A DNA stretch of 64,000 nucleotides from Sclerurus mexicanus. Its lineage: Eukaryota > Chordata > Aves > Passeriformes > Furnariidae. Positions 44,601 through 59,600 of the stretch are shown one piece after another (position 1 is the first letter of the stretch; each line of letters starts with the position of its first letter). Both the position numbers and the translations under genes were made by a program. Under the pieces are notes generated by a model. It had not been told where the DNA came from, did no database searches, and worked only from the letters and a program-made list of their open reading frames with translations. The DNA is taken from the NCBI GenBank assembly GCA_013396755.1, contig VWZF01005250.1, positions 663,027-727,026 of the forward strand, given 5' to 3'.

Positions 44601-47600
44601 TTCTTCTGCTGTGCGCTGTTTTATTGTATTTGAAGTCTTAATTTTCATGATGTTTGTCATGTTCGCTATAAACATAAGTTATGCCCCTGGGGAAAAAAAA
44701 TAGCATGCTTTCCAAAAACATATTTGAAGACTTTTTGTATTATTTTAACGTTTTCAAAAAACAGTCATAATTATGGATTAAACAGATGATGTAAACTGTG
44801 CTCTTAATGACTTTATGTTCATCAGTGGGCTAACTATGCATTCCAGTTTGTAATAACAAAGCACAGATAAAACCAGTTTTAGTGCGAGACTGTTTTTAGA
44901 CATCTCTTGCTCCCATTCCACTGCCAGTTTTGTGGAGTATGATTTATTTTGAATGAAAATGCCCAAACAAGTCTGATCAACATGAAATTAAGAGATGTCT
45001 CTGCAGTAGCAGTGCAAGAGATGCATGTTTATTCACTGTACTGATGGCATTCCAAAGACCTTTGTAGTTAGAGCACTTTTCTTCTCAGGGAACCAAAATG
45101 TGGTAAAACTATTGCTTTCTGTGTAGTTTTAGAAATGTTTGGTGTAAACTGGTTAGTTGTGTTTATGTGCAGACCAGTGCTGCTGGAACAGTCTTTCACA
45201 GTGTCCGTATATAACTCCTCCAAACTCCGTCAACTAATTTTGAGTTGTATAATAGTCCCATAGGAATTGACATGGTTCACCAACAGACCTAGTTGTGGTA
45301 GATGTGATAAACCAGAGTGCATTGATTTATAGCCCTGTGGCAAGACTTGTGTTAATAATTGCAATAGACCTGTCTGGACCTTGTAACTTAGCATTAAAGA
45401 ACACTTTATGCCAGAATTTGACAGGCAAGGCTTGCAGTCTAGTAATTTTTAAAAGATTAAGTAAGCATTTTCTTTAAACCTTTTTTTTTTCTAAATTGGA
45501 AAGCTGTGTTAAAAAAAGTTAAACAAGCAAGTAATTGACTTGGCCAATAGCTTCGACTTTTTAGCAGTGCATCTGTCCTTTTCCATAATCAGCCAAACTG
45601 ATAAAGACAAATAATGGTCTTAAACATGCATTTTACACTAGCTCTGCCAGGAGTGAAATAACAGAAATAACTTGGAGAAAGGTACCTCATTTCTAAAATG
45701 TGAAACCTCGAAGGATTTGAGGAGACACTCAGAAATGCTTAAGAATAGTAATACTGCTTTATAGGTTGAATGGGTTACATTCTTTGCAGACTTTAATATT
45801 AGTTCACTCTGTACCCCCTCAAGAGGGTTAGATTATTTTTGCTGCATGATTGAATGTTAATAGAACACCCAGGCAAAAGCCAGAAAGTGTAAAGGCTATA
45901 ATCTCTAGCCTTGCTTTCAAACCACAGTGTGCCTTTACTATCTGTTTTGTATTGAGAAACCCAATCCAAGTGCTTAGAATTGAGGGTGGAGACAAATGTA
46001 ACTGAATTTCTTGAATCCACTTCAGGCATTACCTTAATATTCAATATTTCTTCAAAATGAGAGGATTTTCAGGGACTCAGTATACAAATCCACTGTCAAA
46101 CTTTGTACAATAAGTATTGTTGGCATGTAGTCTTTGTATTAAAAATCACTTCCAATCAAAAAAGGCTTTTCAACTTGTTTGTGTTGTATTGTGTTTATGA
46201 ACTTTGTATTGTGACCTTCCGTATCATGAACATTTTGTTTAAAAATTAAATTTTTTTTGCATTACAATTCTATGAACTGTTCTTTATTTTACATATTAGA
46301 TGGTGCATTTGATGCAAAGCTCAGAAGTCTGCTGCCAGCTATCTGTACCTGGGTGCAAGCAGGTCCATATTCCACAGGAAAGTGTGAGGATAATGAACAG
46401 CAGTGGGAAATGAACACTATGCTCCGTGTCAAAACAGTTTTCATATTCTGGACTAGGAGAGAAGTTTCTGTGTTGATTTAGAACTAAGCTTCCATCTTAA
46501 TTGTTGTTACAGAACATTTTCTAAGTCTCTCACTCTAATTTTTGTGAGCTGGGTAAGTATCAAATGCAGCCTGGAATTGTACTGGGAGAAGTGAGTCAGC
46601 AATGATTCTCATCCTAGCTTGGCACATACAGCTGTTGTGTGGCTGAACTGCCATAAATAATGCTGCTTGTAGTAAATCATGAATATATACAGGAGCAAAT
46701 CCTGAAAGCAGGAGGCAGGGCACATCATGCTGTGGATTGTTTCTAATAAGGATTTTGCAGAACTTTCGGTATTTCTGGAGATGAGGAACCGATCAATCTC
46801 TCATGCTTTATTTGGCCTTGTTGAGTGGGCATGTCCCTCAAATGTGCAAGCATGGGTAATGCATTTCCCAGAGGGAATGCAGAGGCTGTGCAGATCACTT
46901 GATGTCATGGTGGAGCTGGCAGCTGATGCAGGCTGTGGCAATAGGGGGAGAATAGTAGTTAATTAATAGGAAGAAGCAAGCAGTGATACTACGATCCTGT
47001 ATACTTGCAGAATACATCAGTATCTCAGGAATTCCTGTGTTTGGAGAAGTCTCCATCCTGGTAGTGTAGTACATGAAGTTTATCCCAGTCCTTCATTGCT
47101 GGACACATAGGTGATAGAGAGGAGAGCAGCAACACACTCTGGGGCTGGACTGGATCTGAAAGGGTTTAGGCATTAACTCCACCTAGTGTGTTTAGTAAAT
47201 GAACCATTACATCTGTTATTGTTGCTTCTTTATGTTATTCCATTTATGTGAATATCCATCCTCTTGTTGTCCAGCTTCTAATAACTTATAATCTGTTATT
47301 ATTTTGTACAAGTGTGCTCTTTGCTTGGCAGAAGCTGGCTAAAAGACTTTCAGGTAGTATAGATATGCAAGCCATATGCATTTAACACTTGGAGAGGTGG
47401 AAAATAGAGGATGAAAATGGGTCCACTTGCAGAGAGAGGGGAAAGGAATAATTGCTCAAAGTACCAGGAGAGATCTGAGAGATCATTATTACTACTTAGG
47501 CTAGCAAGGCTATTGGGAAGTATTACTTGCTAGTAGGCTGTGACAGCATTGTGCTTAACACAGAGAGGCATTAGTCTGTAGTGCTTGTGGGCCTGCTGTT

Positions 47601-50600
47601 AAATAGGTATATTTATTACTTGCTATTGCTTTCTCCTGTTGTAGAAATGCTATTTCTGAATTTACTGCTACTGTTTATAAATCTTGCTTAAAAAACACTG
47701 AATAAAAGGTTTTTTTCCTTTCCCCTCCCTCATACTTGCATATCTATGTATTGTAGAACCAATACTCTTGTCAAAAGACATTGCAAAACAACTAATGTGA
47801 TTAATATTTGAAAAGTGTGAAAGAATGAAAACCATAGCAGGAGACATGTAGAAAAGCCAGTCACTGTAATCTCACTGGCAATGCAATGTGAAAACCTCTC
47901 TGGTCAGGGTTCATGTGTGGTATTTGGATGGGAAGGGAAAAAGGAGGAACATAGCTCACTACTCTTCACTGAAAACATAGTGAATCTATAAGCATATAGT
48001 GAATTGATGGATCATTTTAAATCAGCCTTGCTCAGTAGCAAAAGTGCATGAAATTGTGCATGAAACAGTTTGGTGGGGAGGTTTTGAGTGAAGTTGTTCA
48101 TTATAGCTAAAGGTATTCATCATCACAGGAGAGATCCCAATCCTCTGACCCCTGTGCCTTGGCCCTGTGCTCTAACCATTGTTTTGGCTTTTGCTAGACC
48201 TTATGCTGAGCTGATTTTATGCAAAAGCGTGGCAAGACACTGTTTAGTGTACTAGTTTTCTGCTGGTTTAACAAGGTGAATTAGTTTGATACAGTTTACC
48301 AAGTACCAAAGTCAGTAGGAAAATGGGGCAAAGATTAGTCCCTCCCCTTATGATGACTGCTTAAGGTGCAACTCTGTATTAGGTTGTAAAGTAATTATCC
48401 TTGGCTGCATCTCTCATTTGATTGTTTGGTTTTGGTTTGTTTTTTGGTGTTTTTTTTTTAATTATAGTCCATTATTACAACTAAATGGTCATGACTTCTT
48501 TATGTGGGTTGTAATATATATCTATAGAGCTACATATACACATGTACATAGGTACTGAATCCAGACCTGGTATTAAACACATACTAAATATATTTATCTA
48601 AAATGAGAACAAGTGGGAAGTGTAAGGATAGAAAGATATAAAAAAAAAATCTCTTTGAGGGTTCATAAATAGCATGTCTTGAAGTGTTGTTATCAGATAA
48701 CGGATATGCTCAGTTACTGTGGCTGCAATGGTTGCCTGGAAATTTAGGAATAGAAGGGAAACTAATCAGTGTTCCACGATGTGTAACCCATGATAACTGG
48801 TGACTGTGTGGGCTCATTAATCCCAAACACTGTCGGCTTTCCTCAAGTTGCCTATGTTTTATCCAGATTAGTGCTCTATTATGGAGCAGTGATAGCAGTT
48901 TGTGCTCCAGAGTTTTCTGCTACTTAGCGATGACTCTGGTTCTCCAGCAGCAGTTGCTGAACTGTTGTATTTCAGTGTATGTTATTAAGGCAGCCCAAAG
49001 CTGGCATCGCTTTTCATGAGGTAGACAAAGTTAAGTGGCTATGTCAAAGCAGCAGAGCCACTCCTGTAGTGGAGATGACTAAACTAAAGAGGGGAAAAAA
49101 GCTAGAGCAGGAGCTAGTCCAACTCTTGTAAGGCAAGCCATTTTCACTCCAGAATCAGTTCCTTAATCTGACTGATGAGAGATACTGCTAATTTTTCCTT
49201 CAAAGTAGTTTGTCTCATTAAAGAAAACTGGTGAAGCAACTTAAGGGCTGTGCAGAGACTGATTCTGTAAGGTGCTGAGTTTTTGAGTAACTGCTTAGTG
49301 AATGTACTTGACTCCCACCCCAAGCCAGTGAGAGTTCAGGGTATTCATACCATTCCAAATAACTCTTTTTATTCTTAAAGATGTCTTGATAAAAGGATCT
49401 TGTAAAACAAAGATTTGTTTTCTTACTGTTCTGTGGGTATAAATTATATGCACGAAAAAGGAATAGGTAAGTTTTCTGGTTTAAGAAATGGCTAGAAACA
49501 AGCAACAAAGCCAAAGACAAATACATGTGAATCTTATTTGGTTTAAATCTGGTTTTATGCCAAGTGTGTGTGGTTTTGCTAGCTTGAAAAATCCACTAAA
49601 TAGTCTGAACTGATAACATAGTCTTACCTTTATTGTTTTCAAGAAAACTAATAAACCTTAGGTACAAAGTTTTAAATTTACAGACTCCTCCTTTTAGCTA
49701 TAGCTGCCTGCTTTTCTGTATTTAATAATGCTAGCAGCTTATAAAGACGGATTGATTTTCATTGCCATAGATTTATACAGATCCATCAAGAGTATAAACA
49801 GAACCTAATATTCCATAGCAAAGGAGACTGAAATTCTGCAAAGTTTCTGGTTGCAGTAGGCTACCATACATAGTTACGTTATTTATTATGTTAAAATGGA
49901 GGCTTTTAATAAGTTAAGCTTACAGATAAAGATTAATAGTCAATAGAGTAGTACTTCTGGTACCTTGATGAAAAGCACTGTGTGTTTTATGCTGCCCTGC
50001 ACTTAGTTCTTAATATATCAAAGATGTTTGTGCTGTAAACGTGCAACTGTCAGAGAGAAGCTGAAGCAGTGGGCAGATGGGAAAGTGAAATATGCACACA
50101 AGCTGAATGTTCCCGAGTCAGCAGTGAAGTAGCAAATAGTGCATGACAACTTGTCTTTTAAGACTTCAGGCTTAATCAGTTCAGATCTCAGTCATTTGCT
50201 TCCCTTGGAGTATTGCTCCATGACCCTGCAGACTGAAAACAAAACTGGAGCAGAATACAAGCTGAGGTTTGGGGATTTTTTTTTTTTACCTGAAAAAAAG
50301 CTAGTGTTTTGGGGTTGGTTTGTATTTTTAAGGAAAAACAAAACAGCTGTGCTGCAGAAATCTACTATGGTTAAGAAGGCTTTGAGCTCCATTAAGTTGC
50401 AAAATCCCACATTTCTTAGAATTTTCTCTCTTTAACTGTGTGCCAGTTGATTTCAGCTCTGCTTTTTCCCATTAACAGCCCACCCTAAAGTGAGTAATTA
50501 TAATTCCATAGGGCAAAGGAGTCCCCTAAAGATTCTAGGTAACTGAAATCTCCTGTGTGTCTACGTAAACACTCCTGTTTCCGTATTGAGGTCAGGGAGA

Positions 50601-53600
50601 TGCTAAATCTCTGTGGTTGCTGCCTCACCCTTAGGGTCCAGCTGATGATAAAATTACAGCCTGGTATGTAGGAGAATTCAGGCTTGTGCTGGCATGAGAG
50701 TAAGAGCTGGGAGGGGCACAATAGGGCTGATTATTTCTGTGGCTGTGCCAGTTTTGATCATTCATAGATAGAGATGTGACCTAAATAGTAGCTATAGCCA
50801 ATTGTAGAACATGGAGTAAGAAACACAGAGACTGGGAGGCAAGCTCAGTAATTCTGGAGGCTGTCTTTGCTATATGTTAAAAGAATTGAGCTGTCAAAGA
50901 GTACTGGGAAAAATATTATTTGGAAGGGAAAGCTTTAGCTGTAGATCTGTCTCTCCCCTCATCAACATTTCTGTTTGCATTCTTAGTGTTCATTTAGCTA
51001 ACAGCTGTATTTTTGCCATCTTCATAGAGTTAAGTCAGTGGCTTTTTTGACAGTTACTTACGTCTGTAAGTCAGTGTGGAGGGAGTAGCATTTACCTGAA
51101 CTTTTCCTCACCAAATCAATACCATAAAAAATCAGAGAGGTTTTCTAGTATGAGCTGAATATACTGTTATTTAATCAGACGGCCGGTGAAGCATGGAAAA
51201 TACATCCTGTGCAGCTGGGGACCTGACACGTTTGGATATGCCTAATCATGTCTTTGCCTTTGCCTCCCAAAGTGATCATGTGTCCTGAGACCATCTCCAG
51301 GTGAGACAGAGAGAATATACACTGAGTAATTTCTGCAGTCATTTACAAACAATTACACAAATATGAAAGGTACGTGTGTAGGATAATTAAAGATTCAAAA
51401 CTTAAGCTCCTAGCTAAGTGTTCAGAAATAATCAGCTGTTACCCAGGAAGCAAAAGCGAGCATTTGTGAAGCTCCACAGTATTTTCTTTTTCATTGGTTT
51501 TATTTTTTTTAATCCCCTCTTGAGATGCCAAGTTATTTCAGCTTTTACATGCTCCGAGACCTTGCATAAGGCATTTCTACGACCTTCTCCTGCTTGTGCT
51601 CTACACCGCCCCAGTCACTTGTGCTCTCCATCACCCCCTGACGGCGCTATTGCCTGGCTCGGTGGGTGCCGGGACAGGATTTCAGGTACGGACATTTTGC
51701 AAAAACAGTTTAAAAAAAATACATGTTTAAATGAATTAAATACAAAATAATAAGTTCAGCTCTTCGGAGTTTGACTGTAAACACACTCTTGAGTTCCAGT
51801 CTCTGCAGTATGGAGCAGCCCCCTGGAAACCGGGAATGCAAAGCTTATGGGGGGCAGCAGTACCAGTGTATCTTTGCTGTGTACAAAGGAAATAGCAAAA
51901 GACTAAGTGAATTCCTTATTTTAATTTATGTATTTGAATGCAAAATGTGCATTTTCAGCTTGCTTTTTGCTGCCAGGGTATCTGCCCGGTTTTGATGCTA
52001 ATCAGTCCAAGCTGAGAAGTAAGCTGGGCTATTAAGATGGATGTTACTATTACAGAAGTTGTATTAAGTGAGGAAAGTCTTAGGAACTGAGAAGTCCTTT
52101 TCCATTGAGAAACAGCTACCATTGCTTAGTTCTGGAGGGAATAGGAATTCTGTTCATTTTCTTCCCACTTCAGTCCATGTCAGAACAGTTCCCTGGAAGC
52201 ATGCTCTGCTCACCTCATTTCCCTGTTGCTGGTGTCTCTGCCTGTGTGGGGCACTGTAGTCACTACATTGCTTGGGCTGTGTCACTAGCTTGGAATTTAC
52301 TCTCCAATCTTCCAGACATTTTTGTTGCTTAACCTTTCCTTAAATATCTGTTATTTTCTTCAGGTGACTTGAGTGGCTCTGCTGGGAAGAGTTTTTTCTT
52401 CATTTCTTTTGAATAAGTGGGAAAATAAAACACTTGTCATTTTGAATCTGTGGATAAGTTCTGAGTAACTTCCTAAGGCATTGTGTATTGTCTTCTGGTT
52501 TTATTCTATGAATATGCAATATAACGCATTCGACATGATTTCAAACATAATTGAAGAAATTATTTCATTATGTAGAATGAATGAGATTTAAAAATCAAAT
52601 GCATAACTTACTGATGGCAAGCATTTAAATGTCTAACAATATTTTCCATTACTAATAATCTGACAAAATGCTGTGTCTGTTGGGTTATGTCAGCAAAGAA
52701 ATAGACTGTGGGTTGCTTGGGGTGTTCCTCTGCTGTTTTGCTTATTTGCAGTGAATCACAATTGTCTCCTCTTGCTTCATTTCTGTGTTTTGAGAAATCT
52801 ATTTAATTCATTGCGTCCAGCTCAGGTCCTTCCCTAACTGACTCCTCACCCTCTGATTTTTTCCTGGATTATCCCATGATGTCTACCTGCATTGTCCAGT
52901 CCTTTCACTCTGTCTGGGTGAATTTTCTCTTGAAGTTGTGGCCACTGTGCAGTCATCCTCTATTGAAATCTCTCTGCATCCATAATTTAGCCTTTTCGGG
53001 GTCTTTGTTTCAGCTGGGTGTTTCTGCTCCATGACAGGGACGTGTAACTGCACACCTCCATGAGGAGGGTGACTGTTCTCAAGTGCCATCTTCAGTGAGA
53101 TATTTGGCTAGCTGTTCACAGAAACGTTTCATTGTGATCAGGCCACCAGGTATCCCCAGAGTAGTCACTAGAGGTCAACATCATCTTCCACTGGAGCTCT
53201 GCCACATAATTATAGGACAGTCTCTTGCTTCTAGCAGACCATTACTGCAAACGCTTTGAATGTTCGTGATGGGGTGTTACTGATCCTGCCACCGTCCAAG
53301 GTTAGGAAAAAAGCAGATGAAAGACAGGAGTTAGCAGTTTTTCTGTGTGGGCTTTTTAAAGGTACTGGGGGCAAGAAAATGATTGCCTTTCTGTGCCCAA
53401 GGCACTGTGGTGAGTGCCTTGGGGAACAGTGGCAAAGCTAAGGAGGGTAGAGCAATAAGACCTTTCTGGAGCTGTTGCTGTGTGTCAGCGCTGTAGGCCT
53501 TCCAGCTAACGTGTGTAGCCGGGGACTATTGTCAGTACAACATGCTCCTCACCAGCATCGTAACTCTTGGGGATCCCTCGGGTTTTCAAGACACACAAGT

Positions 53601-56600
53601 TTTATCTTTACATTCCTACTTGGAAATAATTGTTACTGTTTCTAGCCTGGACAAGCATGCGGTCCATCTGAAGTCTCTGACAAACTGTTTCATAACTGGA
53701 AGTTGAGAAAACTGAAATCGGGGAAGAAAAGCCTAACGCTGCAACATTTCATAAGAAGCTGAAGGAATGAAGCCTGGCCTACAGACCAGTGTCCCTGAAG
53801 ATTTCCTCATACGTTGGGTATTTAAAAGTGACCTCCCTTTTACAGATTTTCTGGTGTTTTAGCTGGAACACTTGCAATCACTGTCTTCTTCCCCTAAGCA
53901 GCCAGTTATCTCTTTTCATGCAACTTGAAGGAATTCTGTTTAACTGAGACTTCTATTCTTTTGCTACATTTGTTTGCAAACAACCAACACATTCAGTATT
54001 TACTAGAAGAATGACAGATTGCATCATTAATGCTTATTCTTTACCTAATTTCCTGTGGGAATATGATGTAAGTAGTCTTTATTTTAAGAAAACTGCAGAA
54101 ACTCTAATTGTTATTACGAATACAGTATCCTCTGGGCTAATTCATCCACTCCACACTTCAGGAACTTTGAAAGAAGTGAAGAAAGCAACACTTGTAGTGA
54201 GAGCATGGATAAGTTTCAGGTGTGCATCTATATATACACCAAATCTTTCAGCTTTTACCTGCTGTGTCTGAGAGGAACATTGAAGGTGGGAAAGAGGAAA
54301 GGAAGATGGACCTACCCAAAGGCACAGAACAAGATTTCCTGGGTGATCATGGGTGTAATCTGTGTTCTGTTCAAAGCTGGTGTATCACTTTTGGTAGGCT
54401 GACACTGCTGCCTGCTTTCCCAGTGTAAGCCTGGAGGAGGTCTATCTGGAATGCAATGCTGTTGTTAGCTGAAATTCCATGAATAGCGTGAGCTGGCACA
54501 AGCTGATGGTACTGCTGAGGGAGATGGCTCTGCTGCCCTCTCCTCCCTCCTGCCCTCCCCGTATGTGCACGTATTTCTGCAGCTGTGCAGCAAATGCCTG
54601 CACGGGTGAGCTGCGGAGCCTCAGGCAGGAGCCTGCTCTCTATGGATACTGTGGTGAGCCTATGGCACAGCTCTGGGCCGGTCAGCACCCTTCCTGCAGT
54701 GCTCCAGGTGGCGGAGGCCACTGACTGTTTCCAGCTGGCAGTTTGGATCCAGCTCTGTTGGTGGCAATAAGGCAGTTTAGCTGTATGGATACAAGCTGTT
54801 CTTTGCAATAAGTAGATGTGAAAATCAACTACAGTATCATATCATTGTTCTTTGAACTTTGATAAGCTGACTAGATAAGTGTCTAGTTGCTTATCTTTGG
54901 ATGCACGTAAGTGGGTTTTTCGTAGTTCTTACTCTTTCTCTTTGCTGGACCAAAAAATAAATAAGTAACAGAAATATGAAAGCATTTGAAAACCTGGTTC
55001 ATTAAATGCTATGCCTAGTTTTTGTGTTAAAACAAAAGACTCAAAGATCTTTGTATATGGTGGGAAGACCACCTGAAATTGGAAGAATGCAAACACTGAA
55101 CAACAACCATGATATCACCTGAGTTTGAGATCTGATGTCTTATTAGAAGGTGCAGACTTTACTCACTAATAGCCAGTGTCAGAACCTGACCTCTGCTTGA
55201 TAAAGCTGAGGAGCAAACACTTGCAGGATTGAAACTGTACCAGATTTTGCACCTCTAAGAATCCACTTATTTCTAAGTAAGGCTTCATCCAGCATGTTAT
55301 AGCAGAGGTTCTCTGAAAGAAAAGAGCAGAAGGCTTGCTTTCATTACATTCAGAGGTCAAACTTTCACACATGCTATGTAGTACTTTCCTTTGAAAGTGC
55401 TCTGCTTAACCTCTGCTCCAGAGTAGGTTCTAGTCAGCAAAACTGATTTTCTAATGTACATGGTCAGGTTTTCTGTTGCTTTTGAGCTTCCAAATACACT
55501 GCTCTCCTTTCCCCTCAGAACTGCAGAGTTCACCCTTTTCTATGTAATTACTGCCTTTTACCTAGTAATTCCTTTATTCTTGCTAGATGGAAGTATGGAT
55601 ACAGAGCTCTTCATTAGCACTGCCTTCAAGTTAGAAGTGAATTTGGCTTCATAAAATAAAATAATGGAGAATTTTATGCTGAGATAATTTGGTACTGCTT
55701 TGTTTCAGGGTTTGCTCTTGACTTGTAGGCTTCCTGTTAGCCTAGCAAAGTTCTTACAGAATGTCTTGTTTTCTTCATTCTTCTTTTCACAAACTAAAAT
55801 AGCCTAGTGGTGCCCAGACTGTCAGAATTACCTTTGTTCCTTCTTTACACTTCTATTTTACACAATAATCTCCAGGAAACAATCCTATTCCTGGAAATTC
55901 ATCACATTCCATGCAGTTGTGTGGCCTCACTGATGGTGTTCTTCAGCTGCTTCAAGTGATTCAGTGGAATTTCCATTTGTGTTTGGGATTCCTGGAAGGT
56001 TTGTCATATACAGTGCTCTAAAAATGCAATATAGCAGATGAAGCCAGGCATAGAAAAATGCACATTTCTGTCTGTTAAATTATTATTGACCAGTCTAAAG
56101 GGGAAGTTTTCTACTGCATTATTTGAGTCTTAAATGTGTGAAGTGTAAGCAAAAGTCTTTAGCCTCTTGCTGAAGAAAGAGTCAATGTACCACGCAGAGT
56201 TTCATCAACAGCTAGGCCAAAGCAGCTTGTTTCATCCCCTTAGGTTTAGCTGTAGAAAACAATCCTATCTCTCATCTCAGCTGCATGCAGGTGTGTTTTA
56301 GTATGTAAGCATATGTGTATGTAAATGGAAATACAGCCTTAATTCTAAATACTTTAGCCGATAGTTTTTCACATTGACAGACAGTTCTGGCAATGCAGCC
56401 TGGAATGCTTGCACAGCTCTGCAAATCACATCCACCAGCAACACCTACAGCTGTGAGAAGGGAAGGTCAGAGCACTCAGACTATCATCTTTTACTTGTGT
56501 GAATAGCTCACAGCCAGAGCTTGGAGGATAAAAAAGCACTTCTGGAAGTAATGACAGAGACTTCTAATGTGGAATCACTGACCTAGCTGAATTTGATGTC

Positions 56601-59600
56601 TGGTTGGAAAGGCAACCACTGACAGCCTAGGAAGGGGGAAAGTAAAAATTAATCAGGTGCGTGCTATGTGTATGACGCCTGAATAGTTGGACTGGCAATT
56701 AGTGCAGGCCACAGATTGATTGCTGTTGTTTATGCCCCCTCATCAGAAAACACTGTTCCAAGCAGTCTTCTCAAACACTGCAGTGAGATACATGGTCTTT
56801 TGGGTTGTTCCCACCACTGAAGAGGTACAAAGTAGCCAGAGTTGAAATTATAAACTATCCCTAAGGTTTTTTTGGTGGGATGTTTTCCCAGTAGCTGGAT
56901 TCGAATTGATTCCTAGTGAAGTGCAAGGTGCGAATACATGACTGAAGAACAACTGAGAAAAAAACCCCTTTTACCTGTGTATACTGAAATGGGGGCAGGT
57001 GTGAACAGGGCAGACATAGTTGCAGTGGGGTCAGACACGTTCCAAATTAAGCGACTGCCGGCTGTCGAACGAGCACAGTGCAGGGTGCACCCCAACTTCT
57101 GCTGTTGCAAGTAGAGTTGGCCTGGACCTGTGTCATGTGTAAGTAGCAAAACACATACCCACTCACCCTCTGCGTGGGCCCAGTGTGATGACACGTGGAG
57201 CTGCCGGGAGCTGTCTCCTGCCATTACTGCGCTGATCTAAACAAATGACACCGGTACCAAACCAGAATGATGATGTGACGTTCATTCCATCATAGCTGCA
57301 CTGATGGCAGTAGCACAGCCTATGAACTGCACCTTCACACTGCACAGGAAAACTTACACCACGACATGCTTAGCTCTACAAATCCAAAAATGCCCTTACT
57401 TTTATCTGACCGGACTCTTCTGTGTTAGGAGTGCCGCAACTCTTAAAGCTACTGAGGTAATAGAGAAGCCACCAAACAATAATTCACATTTTGCTCCTTA
57501 TCAGCTGTGTTTGTATGACATCATTCCCTTTGCAGGTATGTTATGGACTAGCTTGTCCCCAGTCCCCTGAGGCTTCCTCTCTCCTGCCAAGCAGCACATT
57601 TCAGAGAATCATTTGGATGTGTGGGTTTCTTCAGTGTTGATCTGTTCCAGCAATTAGCACAAAACACTGTTTAAGTTTAGGCAGCCAAGACTGCTGCTAT
57701 ATTTTAGTGCTTTCTAATTTTGAGAATCTATTCTAATCCTGACCCTTTCCCAGCTAACAAGCATACCATATGTCTGATTACTCAGGTTCCCATGCAAAAT
57801 AGGAAATTAAAAATTCCAGATGATTAACAAACATTTCTGGTGCTATCTTTTGAGATGACTGTTTTAAAATACCATAAAAATCTAGGGAGCACTTTCTCAA
57901 ACATTTACTTTATCATTCAGACGTGTAAAAGGATATTTTCATTAAGAATGTGCTGCTTGTACTTTCTAGAATATTATTTATGGACACTGGTTTGCTAGCA
58001 GTAAGAGATCTGCAACTCACTGTTCAAAGATAGTGGACAAAAAGATGGGTAATTCAATGGTGGAATTTCATGGGGGAGGAACTAGGGGAAAACATTCTGA
58101 GCTGAGGTTTTATGATGGTGAAAGACTTGAATCCTCTTTGAAACATCCAAGCCCAAGGCATGATGCAAAATGGACCACCAGTGACAGTCTGTTCTCTCTT
58201 AGCAGGATGTCAGCCAGGGGAGCATGCTGTGTTACCAGTGCCTGAGTCCAGCACAGCATTGGAGCCAGGAAACTGGTCAGGATAGGTCAGTCCTCTGGCA
58301 AGTAGACTTCCCTAAAAGTAGAGCTTCTTTGTATTAATGTATAGATCCTGTGCATGAGTTTGGTTGTGAGCAGACTAACTTGATGAGGGGCAGAAAGCTG
58401 TTGAGAAAACCAAATATGACAGAAAACCAAACACTTGAATTAAGCCATTTCTCTGTGAGTGCTTGAACGAGATGGTGCCCATGTAGACGAAAGCCTGTCT
58501 TTATGTCAGACCAGCTACGGTGCCTCAGTAGGGAACATCAGAGGGGGAAGACTGGGAGGCAGGACTGGGGCAACCTCAGCTACCACCTGAGAACAGCAAG
58601 CCTGCTGATTGACTCTTGTCCCAGTATCCTCCCCCAGACATGTTTGCCCTTGCTACAGCTTGTTTATTCAATCACACCCATAAATGTGCATTGGCAGTCA
58701 TAAAAGCCTCTGTTATTTTGAAAGTAGCATTTACTAATTGCAAAGTACTTGCTCTCTGCTGGAGCTGCTGGGCTTCATCCCTCCTGCCTCACGTGAGCTC
58801 CCCCCACTCATTGCATCACATCTAAAATTAGATAAGATGCTGTATCCCGTGAAGCACACGGCTCAGTGGCTCGGAGCTGCAGCAGCCACACCAAGCACAG
58901 CTGCACAGCTCCTCGCTTAGGAAGATGTTTTCAGCCAGGTCACTGAAGAAAACCTAATGATGATCAGAAGTGTAACAGAGGTAAAGCATCCTTCAAATCC
59001 AGGAACTCCAGTTCAGCCAAAGGTCGGAAAAATGGGAACTAGTCCTGTTTCTACTGGTATGTCTTTAGCTCTCTGTTTTCTCATCAATATGTGGGGACAG
59101 CTGTCAATAGCTTCTCTAGAGAGAACTAGTTGGCCCGAATTCTTCCCTGATGTAATTGCACTGCTTTCATTGTAATCATACCAGAATGTGGCTCCTCTTT
59201 ATTAGGAACAACAAAAGAACTCATGAGATTAAACAACCTTTCAGTGTGTTCCTTCTGATTAAAGTAGGTTTTAGTACTCAGAAAATGCTGTGGGCTTAAG
59301 AAATGACTGTATTCTTCACCCCTTCACCCAGCTCTGAAGTTTTGCTTCTTCCCAGAGTCAGCCCATAGCATCCATGCAATTTATTTTAAAAGTCCGTATT
59401 TCCAATGCACTGCTATTATTTAAACATCTAGTGCACTTAAAATTTATATTTTAAAAACAGTAATCTGGGGGAGAGGGGTTAAAATGTAAAACTAGAGAAA
59501 AGCAAACTAGGGAAAAAGATAAATTCTGACAGAACCCTCAAACAGATAAGAACTAGAGCTGTCAAATCATGCATTTTGGATTTGAGCTGAAGCAAATCAC

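Noticed and set aside
54371..54808. 145-aa minus-strand ORF
   Set aside because: Overlaps ORFs on the other strand in a GC-richer patch, with no motif, splice context or family resemblance.
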